Origin: an uncultured Verrucomicrobia subdivision 3 bacterium
Lineage (GTDB): Bacteria; Verrucomicrobiota; Verrucomicrobiia; Limisphaerales; UBA11358
Reading direction: 5' to 3'
Length of the DNA stretch: 64,000 nt
Assembly (NCBI GenBank): GCA_903858275.1
Contig: CAIOIC010000018.1
Span: forward strand, 1 to 64,000
Position 1 is the stretch's first letter. The number at the start of each line of letters is the position of its first letter. Below are positions 1 through 9,879 of this stretch, piece after piece. The position numbers were made by a program, and so were the translations under genes. The notes below the pieces were generated by a model. The model did no database searches, was not told the origin of the DNA, and was given only the letters and a program-made list of their open reading frames with translations.

Positions 1-2
1 AT

Positions 3-302
3 CCGGTGAAAAGCATCGGCTGCAACCCGATCGAGGCCGCCGAGAAAATCCGCGTGCCGATGATCATCATTGATGCTGAGAATGAGGAATTGATGGACCG
101 CCACCAGAACGGCGAGCGGGTGGCGGAGATTCTGAAATCGCGCAGCGTGCCGGTAGCGTATCACGTCCTCAAGGGCATCACGCACTACGGCATCTACCGC
201 GAGGGGTTCGAGGAAGCGACGCGCCTCGAACTGGAATGGTTCACCCAGCATTTGAAGAAGCCCGCCGTGGAGAAGGATTTACCCGTCGCACCGCGAAAAT
301 GA
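3..302 (+). CDS. alpha/beta hydrolase, C-terminal part (gene cut by window start)
   Basis: This is the last 99 codons of a gene that begins before the window; the frame is open from base 3. The visible part has a buried strand MIIIDAEN followed by an acidic residue and, near the end, GITHYGIY. These match the position of the catalytic Asp and His in alpha/beta hydrolases of the dienelactone hydrolase/S9 esterase type. The nucleophile Ser would lie upstream and cannot be seen. The stop TGA overlaps the ATG of the next gene (ATGA), so the two are probably translated together. Substrate cannot be inferred; the neighbours suggest a polysaccharide-related ester. Confidence 0.6.
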   Translation, partial: PVKSIGCNPIEAAEKIRVPMIIIDAENEELMDRHQNGERVAEILKSRSVPVAYHVLKGITHYGIYREGFEEATRLELEWFTQHLKKPAVEKDLPVAPRK

Positions 303-2167
303 GAACGCACTGCGTCCTTGCCATCCTTGCTATGGCGGCTACTGGCGCCACGCCAAGCGTCAGAGCGGATGAGGCGTTGCCGACGTGGGTGACACCTGCA
401 ATCCGCGCTCCCCGAATTGAGTTCCGCACGTTTGACAGCGCGGCGGCGAAGACGAAGGTTAGTTATCACATCTATACACCGGAGATTTACAATACGGAAC
501 CGGAGCGACGGTTTCCGGTGCTGTATTGGCTGCATGGCAGCGGCGGCGGACTCGCGGGGATTACGCCGGTGGTGGCGTATTTTGATGCGGCGATTCGCGC
601 GGGGAAAATCCCGCCGATGCTGGTGGTATTTCCGAACGGGATGGCGTCGAGCATGTGGTGCGACTCGAAGGACGGTTCGGTGCCCATGGAGACCGTTGTC
701 ATCAAGGAATTGCTGCCGCACATTGATGTCGCGTTTCGCACCATCGCCACCCGTGAGGGGCGTATCATGGAAGGTTTCAGCATGGGTGGCTACGGCGCGG
801 CTCGGTTGGGGTTCAAGTATCCGCACCTCTTCGGCGCGGTGTCTATTTTCGCGGGTGGTCCGCTGGATTTGGATTTTGCGGGGCCGCGGGCTACTGGGAA
901 TCCCGCCGAACGCGAGCGCATCTTGCAGGGCACTTTTGGTGGCGATCTCGATTACTACCGGTCGCAGAATCCCATCACGGTTGTGGAGCGGCAGGCCGAT
1001 GCGGTGCGGGGCAAAATGCGCGTGCGCATGGCTGTCGGAGTGCGCGACAACACGGGGCCGCTCAACCGTGCTTACTCCGAGCATCTCAAGAAGCTGAACA
1101 TCGCGCACACTTTCACCATCGTGCCCGGCGTGGGCCATGAGACGCTCGCACTGCTCAAAGGGTTGGGTGAGGCGAACTGGGAATTCTACCGCTCCGTGTT
1201 CGGTCATGCTGAGGACGCGCAAGTGTTGTCAGCGGGAGACCACCGACAGACGATCAGCATTGGCGGGCGTCAGCGAAGTTTCCTGTTGCATGTGCCGCCC
1301 AGTGCCACGGCCGACCAACGGTTGCCGCTGGTCATCATGCTCCATGGCGGTGGCGGCACCGCGGAAAATGCGGTGAAGGAAACGGGATGGTCCGCCAAGG
1401 CAGATGCGGCGGGCTTCCTGGTCGCCTATCCCAATGCCACGCCAGCCGATTCCTCCAAACCCGCCAAGTTCCGCGGCAACTCGCAAACTTGGAACGACGC
1501 CTCGGGACGGTTCCCGAAAGAAGGCGGCGCGCCGGACGACGTTGCTTTCATTGGCGCGATGATTGATGACATCGCCGCGCACACCGCGTTGGACAGAAAA
1601 CGCGTCTTCGTCACCGGATTCTCGAACGGCGCTTCGATGGCGTTTGCTGTCGGCGCGGGACTCTCCGAGCGCATCGCCGCGATTGCGCCCGTGGCCGGTG
1701 CGTGCTGGCTCAACGACTTGAAACTGAAGCGCAGCGTGTCCCTGTGTTACGTCACCGGTACCGCCGACCCGTTGAACCCAATCAAGGGCGGTCCGGTGAA
1801 ACTGGCCATTGGCGGTGGCGGTCTGGGTGGAAAGGACAAGCCGCCGGTGCAGGATTCCGTTCTCAAGTGGGTCCAAGCCGTGAACGCCCCGGTCAAGCCG
1901 GCGGAAGACCGCGAGGCGCATGGCGTGCGCACGCGGCACTACGGTCCGGGCAGCGACGGCGCGGAGGTCGTCTTCATCACCATCGAAAGCCAGGGCCACG
2001 TCTGGCCCGGCGGCAAGAGCCTCCTGCCCGAGTTCATGGTGGGCAAGGCCACGGACAAATTGAAGGCGGTGGACGTGATCTGGGAATTCTTTGAAAAACA
2101 TCCGCTCCCGCCAACTCCCGCCAACTCCCGCCAACTCCAGGGAGAACCAATGAAACCGACCCGATGA
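299..2167 (+). CDS. secreted tandem esterase (two alpha/beta hydrolase domains)
   Basis: The ATG at 299 overlaps the upstream stop and is followed by a signal peptide (MRTHCVLAILAMAATG), so I prefer it to the longer reading from 236. Two hydrolase domains follow. Domain 1 (about residues 30-320) is of the esterase D/feruloyl esterase type, with nucleophile elbow GFSMGG and a late His in GVGHET. Domain 2 (about 325-610) is of the polyhydroxybutyrate depolymerase/LpqC type, with LHGGGG oxyanion loop and GFSNGA elbow. Both nucleophile serines are present, so both halves may be active. The likely role is removal of acetyl, feruloyl or similar esters from polysaccharide outside the cytoplasm. Three 10-bp tandem repeats sit in the last codons. 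Confidence 0.8.
   Translation: MRTHCVLAILAMAATGATPSVRADEALPTWVTPAIRAPRIEFRTFDSAAAKTKVSYHIYTPEIYNTEPERRFPVLYWLHGSGGGLAGITPVVAYFDAAIRAGKIPPMLVVFPNGMASSMWCDSKDGSVPMETVVIKELLPHIDVAFRTIATREGRIMEGFSMGGYGAARLGFKYPHLFGAVSIFAGGPLDLDFAGPRATGNPAERERILQGTFGGDLDYYRSQNPITVVERQADAVRGKMRVRMAVGVRDNTGPLNRAYSEHLKKLNIAHTFTIVPGVGHETLALLKGLGEANWEFYRSVFGHAEDAQVLSAGDHRQTISIGGRQRSFLLHVPPSATADQRLPLVIMLHGGGGTAENAVKETGWSAKADAAGFLVAYPNATPADSSKPAKFRGNSQTWNDASGRFPKEGGAPDDVAFIGAMIDDIAAHTALDRKRVFVTGFSNGASMAFAVGAGLSERIAAIAPVAGACWLNDLKLKRSVSLCYVTGTADPLNPIKGGPVKLAIGGGGLGGKDKPPVQDSVLKWVQAVNAPVKPAEDREAHGVRTRHYGPGSDGAEVVFITIESQGHVWPGGKSLLPEFMVGKATDKLKAVDVIWEFFEKHPLPPTPANSRQLQGEPMKPTR
2109..2138 (+). repeat. three tandem copies of a 10-bp unit inside the esterase gene
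   Basis: The unit CGCCAACTCC occurs three times head to tail. Ten is not a multiple of three, so each copy is read in a different frame of the same open reading frame (giving PPTPANSRQLQ). Gain or loss of a unit would change only the last few residues of the esterase. Confidence 0.85.
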
Positions 2168-2314
2168 GTATCTCTTCAAATTTTCCGATGTGGTCGAGGG
2201 CTAGCGTTCATTTTCGATCTTTGACACCAATTGCGACGGCACGGGGATATGCCTTTACAAAGGGGAAAAGGATTTACAAGTCGCCCGCTTCAATCTCAAA
2301 TGGATTACATCACC

Positions 2315-3703
2315 ATGAAACTCACGCTCGCACTCATCATCGCGTTGTTGGTCGCATCGCTGGCTGCATCGCGTGCCGCCGAAACGCAAGTGCTTAAACC
2401 GACATCGGTTCGCCCTAACATCCTGTTTCTATTCGCCGATGACCAACGTGCGGATACTATCGCAGCGCTCGGCAATCCGGTCATTCAGACGCCGAACCTT
2501 GACCGTCTCGTGCAGCGCGGATTGGCGTTCAACCGCGCCTATATGCAGGGGGGGATGAATGCGGCGACCTGCACGCCTTCGCGCGCCATGCTGCTCTCGG
2601 GGCAAAACTTGTTTCACATTGATGAAAATCTCCAGCGAGTTGAAACGTGGCCTGCCGCCTTTGCCCGTGCGGGCTACACGACTTTTATGAGCGGGAAGTG
2701 GCACAATGGTCGCGCTTCCATCGGCCGGTCGTTTCCCGCTGCGCGGGCGGTTTTTCTGGGCGGCATGGCCGACCCCATGACCGCCTCACTGTGTGATGTG
2801 GTGGATGGGAAAGTTGTGAACCATCGAAAGACCGGCAAGCATGCCTGTGAGGTTTTCGCCGATGAGGCAATTCGCTTTATCCAGGCCCCGCATGACGGCA
2901 CTTTTTTCGCCTATGTGCCGTTTGACGCGCCGCATGATCCGCACATCGTGCCGGCGGGTTTTCCGGTCCATTACGCCCCTGATAAAATACCGCTGCCGCT
3001 AAACTTTTTGCCGGAGCATCCATGGGACAACGGCGAGATGACGGTGCGCGACGAGTTGCTGTTGCCGAAGCCGCGTCCGCCGGAAAAGGTGCGGGCGATG
3101 ATTGCGGAATATTACCGCTACATTTCCTATCTTGATTCACAGATTGGCCGCGTGCTTGATGCGCTTGAGGCTTCCCCGTATGCCACGAACACCATCGTCG
3201 TCTTTAGCGCGGATAGCGGGGTTGCGCGTGGTAGTCATGGTCTGATCGGCAAGCAGAATAACTATGAGCACTCTCTTCGGGTGCCGCTGATTATCGCCGG
3301 GCCGGGCATACCCGCCGGCCAGCGGACCGAGGCGATGTGTTATCTCTTTGATGTTTTGCCGACGCTGGGAAAACGCTGCGGCGTCGCCTCACCCAACCAG
3401 GGCGATGGTTTTGATTTTGGCACCACGCTCGCCACTCCGGCCCAACCCGCGCGTAATCAATTGCTGTTTGCCTACAAGAACGTCCAGCGTGGTTTTACCG
3501 ATGGCCGTTGGAAATTGATTTGCTACCCGCAGGTTGGCAAGACGCAGTTGTTCGATTTAAAAACGGATCCGTTGGAAACAACAAACTTGGCGGAAAAACC
3601 TGAGTTTGTGGCGAAGGTGGCTGAGTTGAGGGCTATGCTTAAAGCGGAAAGGCAGCGTTCCGGTGACGTCGCGCTTTTGCCAATCAATCCAAACAAACCA
3701 TGA
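2315..3703 (+). CDS. secreted sulfatase
   Basis: The ATG at 2315 begins a signal peptide (MKLTLALIIALLVASLAA); the in-frame codons upstream do not look coding. The protein is of normal length for a family S1 sulfatase (about 460 residues). It has the metal-binding start NILFLFADDQRAD and the CTPSR active-site signature, whose Cys must be oxidised to formylglycine. Later come SGKWH, DAPHDPH and FSADSG, which carry metal and sulfate ligands. It probably removes sulfate esters from a polysaccharide in the periplasm or outside. The last bases overlap the next gene as ATGA, so the lyase is co-translated. The choice between choline-sulfatase-like and polysaccharide sulfatase subfamilies is not possible by eye. 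Confidence 0.88.
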   Translation: MKLTLALIIALLVASLAASRAAETQVLKPTSVRPNILFLFADDQRADTIAALGNPVIQTPNLDRLVQRGLAFNRAYMQGGMNAATCTPSRAMLLSGQNLFHIDENLQRVETWPAAFARAGYTTFMSGKWHNGRASIGRSFPAARAVFLGGMADPMTASLCDVVDGKVVNHRKTGKHACEVFADEAIRFIQAPHDGTFFAYVPFDAPHDPHIVPAGFPVHYAPDKIPLPLNFLPEHPWDNGEMTVRDELLLPKPRPPEKVRAMIAEYYRYISYLDSQIGRVLDALEASPYATNTIVVFSADSGVARGSHGLIGKQNNYEHSLRVPLIIAGPGIPAGQRTEAMCYLFDVLPTLGKRCGVASPNQGDGFDFGTTLATPAQPARNQLLFAYKNVQRGFTDGRWKLICYPQVGKTQLFDLKTDPLETTNLAEKPEFVAKVAELRAMLKAERQRSGDVALLPINPNKP

Positions 3704-4599
3704 AATATCGTCTTCTTACTTTCGCCGTGCTTCTGGCAACCCTGATTTTGCTGCCCGCCGCCGACACACCAAAGCCAGCGGCGGCAGCGGAAGTCAAAGT
3801 TCGCCATCTTACAGCAAAGGAAGTGTTCAATCACCAGCAGCTGGTGATTTTTCAGGACGATTTCGAGTCCGGGCAGTTTGGCAAATGGCGGTTCTCGGAA
3901 AACAATGACTACGAGATTCTTCACGAAAACCCCGTACGGATTAAAATCGTGGATGCGCCCGGTTTGAGTGCGGGACGTCATGCCGTGCGGTTTACGGTGC
4001 GTCGCGCGCCGAACTCGTTTCGTTCGGAAATCGCTCTGCCTCATGAGCCGGGTTTTCAAGAGCGCTGGTATGGTGAGCGCATCTTTGTTCCGGAAGACTG
4101 GATATTTGATACCAACCGGGGTGTGGACATCGTCATGCAATGGCACGCCATTCCGGGCAATTGGCGGGCCACGTTTCCTAACCTGGAAATCTCCATCGGA
4201 AACACCAACTGGTTCATCCGGCAAAGTTATGGCACTGCCCAGACCAACCCGACCCGCACGCAAAAGATATTGGACGATCCCGTGCGGCCGGGTTCCTGGG
4301 TTTCGTGGGTGATTCACGCCAAATGGTCGGCGGGTGATGATGGCCTTTTGCAAATCTGGAAGGATGGGAAACGGGTGGTGGATAGAAAGGGAACCAACGT
4401 CTATGCGACGATTGGGGTGGAATACACGCCTTATCTCAAAACCGGCATCTATCATCCGGAATGGAATTTAAAAACCCCTGAAAAACAAAAGGCTTTCGAC
4501 AATGAAAACCCCATCGCGACCAACAAGGTTATCTACGCAACGGACATAAAAATTGGGAGCGAGCGCGCCAAGTTCGAGGATGTTGCGCCCAAGCCTTGA
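3700..4599 (+). CDS. secreted polysaccharide lyase (heparinase I/glucuronan lyase-like fold)
   Basis: A signal peptide (MKYRLLTFAVLLATLILLPAA) is followed by one beta-jelly-roll-type domain. Features recalled from the Polysacc_lyase family (heparin lyase I, PL20 glucuronan lyase) are visible: an early FQDDFESG, the arginine-rich strand RHAVRFTVRR, FRSEIALPH, the strand VDIVMQWHAIPGN and a late YLKTGIYHPEWN. The predicted activity is beta-elimination on a uronic-acid-containing chain. The gene is coupled by ATGA to the sulfatase before it, so desulfation and cleavage probably act on the same polymer. The subfamily and true substrate are inferences. Confidence 0.7.
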   Translation: MKYRLLTFAVLLATLILLPAADTPKPAAAAEVKVRHLTAKEVFNHQQLVIFQDDFESGQFGKWRFSENNDYEILHENPVRIKIVDAPGLSAGRHAVRFTVRRAPNSFRSEIALPHEPGFQERWYGERIFVPEDWIFDTNRGVDIVMQWHAIPGNWRATFPNLEISIGNTNWFIRQSYGTAQTNPTRTQKILDDPVRPGSWVSWVIHAKWSAGDDGLLQIWKDGKRVVDRKGTNVYATIGVEYTPYLKTGIYHPEWNLKTPEKQKAFDNENPIATNKVIYATDIKIGSERAKFEDVAPKP

Positions 4600-4701
4600 T
4601 GTGGTTGGTGCGCGGTTATGGGATGGGTTGCTGCGATGGAGTTAAATGGGTAGGATACAAACCATCAACCCTTAAAGCAGTTTTTATCCAATTACCACGC
4701 A

Positions 4702-7700
4702 ATGAAATCTATCTGCCGCTTTATAACGCATTCAATTTTCGCCCTTGGAATGGCGGCACCACTGGCAGCGGCTGAATCGAAGCAGCGCCTTTCCACCGGC
4801 TGGGAGCATTATCAGGGTTCGCTCGGCAGCACGTGGGAGATTTGGCGCGGTGACAAGGCGAGCGACAATGTCATTTGGGCGCCAGTCACGCTGCCGCATT
4901 GTTTCAACGGTCGCGATGCGGTGGATCCGGAGGCGCGCTATTACCAGGGTCCGGGCTGGTATCGAACCAGGCTGAAGGTGGCAAATCCATTTCCCAACGG
5001 TCGCACGCTGTTACACTTTGATGGCGCGGGTCAGAAGTCGCAGGTGTTTGTTTACACGGAGAAGGTCGGTGAGCATCTCGGCGGCTACGACGAATGGACG
5101 GTTGATATCACCGATGCGGCCGCAAAGGCGCTGAAGAATGAGGCGTTCAAGGGCGAGGTGCCGATTGCGGTGTTGTGCGACAATTCGCGCGATGCCGAAA
5201 GCATTCCGTCCGACCTCAGCGACTTTAATCGCTACGGCGGGATGTATCGGCATGTGAGCCTCGTGTATGTGCCGGCGGTTTCAGTGGAGCGTGTGCATGT
5301 GGAACCGGTGCTGGTCGGTGACCGGGCGTCGGTGAAAGTTCGGGCGCGGCTCTACCACCCGATGGCGCTCAAAGAGGAAGTGGAACTCGCGCTCGAAGTC
5401 CTCGATCCGCAGGGAAAAGTCATCCACACCGCAGCGCAGAAACTCAAGCCGTGGTCAGGCGAGAAGGAAATCAATGTGTTTGAAATTCCGAAGCCCGCGC
5501 TGTGGTCGCCGAAGTCGCCGGCGCTCTACCGCATCAACGTCACGATCAAATCAAAGCACGGCGAGCAGACGGTGTCGGAGCGATTCGGCGTGCGCTCGGT
5601 TGAGTGGGTCGAGCATGGGCCCTTCAAATTGAATGGCGAGCGGTTGCTGCTGCGCGGCACGCATTACCACGAGGATCACGCGGGCGTGGCGGCGGCGGTG
5701 CCGGACGATGTTGTTCGCAAGACGCTGGCGCTGATCAAGGAGATGGGCGCGAATTTCGTGCGGCTCGGCCATTACCAGCAAGCACCGCTGGTGCTGGATT
5801 TGTGTGACGAACTCGGGCTGCTCGTGTGGGAGGAAGTGCCGTGGTGCCGAGGTGGTGTCGGCGGTGAGCGCTTCAAACAGCAAGCGCGCGATATGCAGCG
5901 TGCGATGATTGATCAGCATTACAATCACGCTTCGGTCATCCTCTGGGGCCTCGGCAATGAAAATGACTGGCCGGGCGACTTCGAGGTTTTCGATAAGGAA
6001 AAAATCCGCGCTTTCATGACCGAGTTAAACGATCTTTCGCACCAGCTCGATCCGTCGCGCAAAACCTGCATCCGGCGTTGTGATTTCTGCAAGGACATCG
6101 TGGATGTGTATTCGCCGAGCATCTGGGCGGGTTGGTATTCGGGCCGTTACACCGAGTATCGCGCGGCGTCGGAGAAGGCGCTGAAGGAAACAAAACATTT
6201 TTTCCACGCCGAATGGGGCGGGGACAGTCATGCGCGGCGTTACTCCGAGGAGCCGGAGAAGATGGTCGAGAAAGTTGAGACTGGCAAAGGCACGGCGGAG
6301 AAGGGCAAAGCTTACAAACTCAGCGGCGGCAAGGTGCGGATGTCAAAGGACGGCGATTGGTCGGAGAGTTACATGGTGAATCTGTTCGACTGGCATCTGA
6401 AGGAGCAGGAGCAGATGGACTGGCTAACCGGCAGTGCCGCGTGGATTTTTAAGGACTTCGCCACGCCACTGCGCCCGGAGAATCCCGTGCCGCGCGTGAA
6501 CCAGAAGGGCGTCGTCGAACGCGATGGCACGCCGAAAGAGGGCTATTACGTTTTCCAAAGTTATTGGGCTGATAAGCCGATGGCGCACATCTATGGCCAC
6601 AACTGGCCGGTGCGCTTGGGCGCGGAGAGCGAGCTAAAGGAAGTGCGCGTTTATTCAAACTGCGGCGAGGCGGAGTTGTTCGTGAACGGCCGGTCCGCCG
6701 GCGTAAAGAAACGCGATGCAAAGGATTTTCCCGCGGCGGGACTGCGCTGGAACGTGAAACTGAACGAGGGCAAAAACACATTGCGCACTGTGGCGAAGCG
6801 TGATGGTGTCGTAGTCACCGATGAAATCAACGTGGAATACCAAACTGCGAAATGGGCCGAGCCTTCGAAGCTCACGCTAAGCGAAGTCGCGCAGACAAAT
6901 GGCATTGCCACGCTGGAGGTGCGCGTGTTTGACCGCAGCGGCGTCGCCTGTCTCGACGCGGCGATTATTGTGCGCTTTGGCCTCGCCGGGGATGGTCGGT
7001 TGCTCGACAACCTTGGCACCTCGACCGGTTCGCGGGTTGTGCAGCTTTATAATGGTCGCGCACAAATCAGCGTGTCACTCACCGGCAGCAAGGTGAACAT
7101 CAGTGTGTCGTCGGACGGCATAAAAACGGTTTTCAGATATGTCACGAATACGACGGCGACGGTCACAAGCGAATCGCCTAAGACCAAGTTGGCTTCTAGC
7201 AAGACCTCAGGCTCAAGAAAGCCGACGCTCGATGTGGTAGCGATTGATCGGGCGCGGATTTTGAAGGCTGCCGCTGCCGCAATGAAACAAAAACCGGTGA
7301 CCATCACCGCATTTCCGGCAAAGCTTAGCGAAGGTGGGCTGAATGATTTCTACTCGAATGGCGACTACTGGTGGCCTGATTCTTCAAAGCCGAACGGCTT
7401 GCCCTACATCCGGCGTGATGGTGAGACAAACCCTGATAACTTCATCGCGCACCGCATGGCCGTAAAGACGCTTCGTGATTCCGTTGCCGCGCTCGCCGCC
7501 GCTTACAAAATTTCTGGTGATGAGTGCTACGTCGCGAAGGCCGCTGAATTGCTCCGGGTTTTCTTTCTCGACGCGAAGACGCGGATGAATCCCAACCTCA
7601 ACTTCGCACAGGCGGTTCCTGGCGTTTCGCCTGGGCGCGGCATTGGCATCATTGACACGCTGCACATTATTGAGATTCCCGCCGCTGTGAAGGTGATGGA

Positions 7701-8322
7701 GAAATCTAAAGCGTTTCCGGCTGAACTCACGACTGGTCTGCGGCAGTGGTTCCGCGAGCTTGCCGAGTGGATGGTCACGAGTAAGAACGGCAAGGAAGAG
7801 GCCGCCGCGAAGAACAATCACTCGGTCGCTTTTTATTTGCAGCTTGCCGTGTTCGCCGACTTCATCGGCGACGATGCGAAACTTGGCGCCTGCCGCAAGC
7901 AGTTCAAAGAAGTCTTTATTGAGAAGCAGATGGCGCTCGACGGCGGCTTTCCCCAGGAACTCGGGCGGACGAAGCCCTATGGCTACTCGATTTTTCAGCT
8001 CGATAACATGACCATGCTCTGCCAGGTGCTCTCCACCGAGGCAGACAATCTCTGGACTTTTGAAACGCCCGACGGTCGCGGCATCCGCCAGGCGGTTGCG
8101 TTTCTTTATCCTTTTCTTGCGGACAAATCGAAGTGGACGCTCAAGCCCGATTTGCAGGCGTGGGAAGGCTGGCCTGCGCGCCAACCGCATCTCCTCTTTG
8201 CCGGTCTCGCGTTTGGCGAACCAAAGTATCTTGACCTCTGGCAAAAGCTGCCCGCCGACCCGACCAATCCCGAAGTGCAGCGCAACATCGGCATCACGCA
8301 GCCGCTGCTATGGCTTAAGTAG
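4702..8322 (+). CDS. GH2 glycosidase fused to an alginate-lyase-type domain
   Basis: A signal peptide (about 1-24) is followed by a complete GH2 enzyme. The sugar-binding jelly roll spans about 30-190, the Ig-like domain about 195-300 and the TIM barrel about 305-590. The acid/base Glu lies in WGLGNEND (about 420) and the nucleophile Glu in FHAEWGG (about 502). C-terminal Ig-like modules follow to about 815. After a Ser/Thr/Lys-rich linker (about 820-845) the last 360 residues match the alginate lyase alpha/alpha toroid family: GDYWWPDSS, an RRDGETNPD strand, KNNHSVAFYLQ with the catalytic-type Asn-His pair, and DGGFPQELGRTKPYGYSIFQL. The fusion joins a beta-galactosidase/glucuronidase to a polysaccharide lyase in one chain. 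I can see no frameshift or stop at the junction. Confidence 0.82.
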   Translation: MKSICRFITHSIFALGMAAPLAAAESKQRLSTGWEHYQGSLGSTWEIWRGDKASDNVIWAPVTLPHCFNGRDAVDPEARYYQGPGWYRTRLKVANPFPNGRTLLHFDGAGQKSQVFVYTEKVGEHLGGYDEWTVDITDAAAKALKNEAFKGEVPIAVLCDNSRDAESIPSDLSDFNRYGGMYRHVSLVYVPAVSVERVHVEPVLVGDRASVKVRARLYHPMALKEEVELALEVLDPQGKVIHTAAQKLKPWSGEKEINVFEIPKPALWSPKSPALYRINVTIKSKHGEQTVSERFGVRSVEWVEHGPFKLNGERLLLRGTHYHEDHAGVAAAVPDDVVRKTLALIKEMGANFVRLGHYQQAPLVLDLCDELGLLVWEEVPWCRGGVGGERFKQQARDMQRAMIDQHYNHASVILWGLGNENDWPGDFEVFDKEKIRAFMTELNDLSHQLDPSRKTCIRRCDFCKDIVDVYSPSIWAGWYSGRYTEYRAASEKALKETKHFFHAEWGGDSHARRYSEEPEKMVEKVETGKGTAEKGKAYKLSGGKVRMSKDGDWSESYMVNLFDWHLKEQEQMDWLTGSAAWIFKDFATPLRPENPVPRVNQKGVVERDGTPKEGYYVFQSYWADKPMAHIYGHNWPVRLGAESELKEVRVYSNCGEAELFVNGRSAGVKKRDAKDFPAAGLRWNVKLNEGKNTLRTVAKRDGVVVTDEINVEYQTAKWAEPSKLTLSEVAQTNGIATLEVRVFDRSGVACLDAAIIVRFGLAGDGRLLDNLGTSTGSRVVQLYNGRAQISVSLTGSKVNISVSSDGIKTVFRYVTNTTATVTSESPKTKLASSKTSGSRKPTLDVVAIDRARILKAAAAAMKQKPVTITAFPAKLSEGGLNDFYSNGDYWWPDSSKPNGLPYIRRDGETNPDNFIAHRMAVKTLRDSVAALAAAYKISGDECYVAKAAELLRVFFLDAKTRMNPNLNFAQAVPGVSPGRGIGIIDTLHIIEIPAAVKVMEKSKAFPAELTTGLRQWFRELAEWMVTSKNGKEEAAAKNNHSVAFYLQLAVFADFIGDDAKLGACRKQFKEVFIEKQMALDGGFPQELGRTKPYGYSIFQLDNMTMLCQVLSTEADNLWTFETPDGRGIRQAVAFLYPFLADKSKWTLKPDLQAWEGWPARQPHLLFAGLAFGEPKYLDLWQKLPADPTNPEVQRNIGITQPLLWLK

Positions 8323-8367
8323 AATCTAAACGCATGCCGATTTTCGGTTGATTATGATAACAATAAT

Positions 8368-9777
8368 ATGAAAACAGCGCGAAACCTCATTGCCGTTGCC
8401 GCCCTTTTGCTGGTGCCGTTGACAGGTTTTTCTGCCGGGGAGAAAACTGCTCCGGCGGGCAAACCTAACATCATCTTCATTCTCACCGATGATCTCGGTT
8501 GGACGGATCTCGGGTGTTTCGGGAGCAAGTTCTATGAGACCCCGAACCTTGATCGGCTTGCCTCGCAGGGCATGAGGTTCACCGACGCTTATTCGTCCTG
8601 CACCGTCTGTTCGCCGTCGCGCGCCAGCCTTCTGACCGGCCAGTATCCGGCCCGGTTGCACCTCACGGATTGGATTTCAGGACACATCCGGCCCAAGGCA
8701 AAACTGCGCGTGCCCGATTGGACGCAGTATCTGCCATTGGAAACAATGAATATTGCCAAGGCGCTCAAGTCGGCCGGTTATATAAGTGCGAGCATTGGCA
8801 AATGGCATTTGGGCGAGGAAACCTATTACCCGGATAAACAAGGTTTTGATCTCAATATAGCCGGCACCCATAAAGGACAACCATTGTCGTATTTCGCTCC
8901 TTACCAAATTGAGACCTTGCCGGAAGATCCGGATGGTCAGCCGTATCTCACGGACCGGCTGACGGCGGAGGCGCTGAAATTCATTGAGAAAAACAAGGGC
9001 CGGCCATTCTTTCTTTATCTGCCGCACTTTGCCGTGCATACGCCGCTCATGGCCAAACCGGACGTGATTAAAAAATATCAAAAGAAAGCGGACCCGCAGT
9101 CGCTGCAAAATAATCCGGTATACGCCGCTATGGTTGAGAGTGTGGATGACAGTGTGGGGGCAATTCTGCGCAAGCTGGATGAGTTGAAGCTGGCCGATAA
9201 CACAATCGTTATCTTCACTTCTGACAATGGCGGATTGCTTGGGAGCGGCAAGAAACGCATCACTTCGAATAACCCATTGCGCGCTGGCAAAGGTTCGGCC
9301 TACGAAGGCGGGGTGCGCGTTCCGCTCATCATCAAATGGCCCGGCGTCACCAAGTCCGGCAGCGTCAGCGTTGTGCCGGTGATTGGCGCCGATTATTACC
9401 CGACGATGCTGGGCATGGCCAGCGCGGCCAATGATGCGCGCCATGTCGTTGACGGTGAGAGTATGGAGCCATTGTTGCGCCAGACCGGCGCGCTGAAGCG
9501 CGAAGCCATCTATTGGCATTACCCTCACTACCATCCCGGCGGCGCGAACTGTTATGGCGCAATCCGGGATGGGGATTTCCGCTTGATTGAATTTTATGAG
9601 GACAATCACGTGGAGCTTTACAATCTAAAGAATGACATCGGCGAGCAGCAAGATCTCGCCGAAAAGTTGCCGGACAAAGCCGCTGCGTTACGTCAGAAAT
9701 TACACGATTGGCGTCAGCGGGTTGGCGCTCAGATGCCGACACCAAATCCAAATTATGATCCGCAAAACCCGGATTGA
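8368..9777 (+). CDS. secreted sulfatase
   Basis: The ATG at 8368 starts a signal peptide (MKTARNLIAVAALLLVPLTGFSA). The mature part has the arylsulfatase layout: NIIFILTDDLGWTD metal site, CSPSRASLLTG with the Cys that becomes formylglycine, IGKWHLG, PHFAVHTPL, and FTSDNGG carrying Asp and Asn metal ligands. Length (469) is typical of arylsulfatase A-like enzymes. It is only about 35% identical by eye to the sulfatase at 2315, so it probably hydrolyses a different sulfate position. No formylglycine-generating enzyme is recognisable nearby; the SUMF1-like protein at 53.3 kb is far away and fused to a membrane anchor. Confidence 0.88.
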   Translation: MKTARNLIAVAALLLVPLTGFSAGEKTAPAGKPNIIFILTDDLGWTDLGCFGSKFYETPNLDRLASQGMRFTDAYSSCTVCSPSRASLLTGQYPARLHLTDWISGHIRPKAKLRVPDWTQYLPLETMNIAKALKSAGYISASIGKWHLGEETYYPDKQGFDLNIAGTHKGQPLSYFAPYQIETLPEDPDGQPYLTDRLTAEALKFIEKNKGRPFFLYLPHFAVHTPLMAKPDVIKKYQKKADPQSLQNNPVYAAMVESVDDSVGAILRKLDELKLADNTIVIFTSDNGGLLGSGKKRITSNNPLRAGKGSAYEGGVRVPLIIKWPGVTKSGSVSVVPVIGADYYPTMLGMASAANDARHVVDGESMEPLLRQTGALKREAIYWHYPHYHPGGANCYGAIRDGDFRLIEFYEDNHVELYNLKNDIGEQQDLAEKLPDKAAALRQKLHDWRQRVGAQMPTPNPNYDPQNPD

Positions 9778-9879
9778 GAAAGCCGACTAGGCATTTGCCA
9801 TTTTGGTTGAACCGAAAGATATGAATCGTGGCGGAAAGTTTAGTCGTGATTTTTTTATTAAACTAGAAAGAATAAGAAG

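Noticed and set aside
194..1222. 342-codon minus-strand frame
   Set aside because: It lies opposite the tandem esterase, is Arg/His-rich and shows no domain; a shadow of a GC-rich gene.
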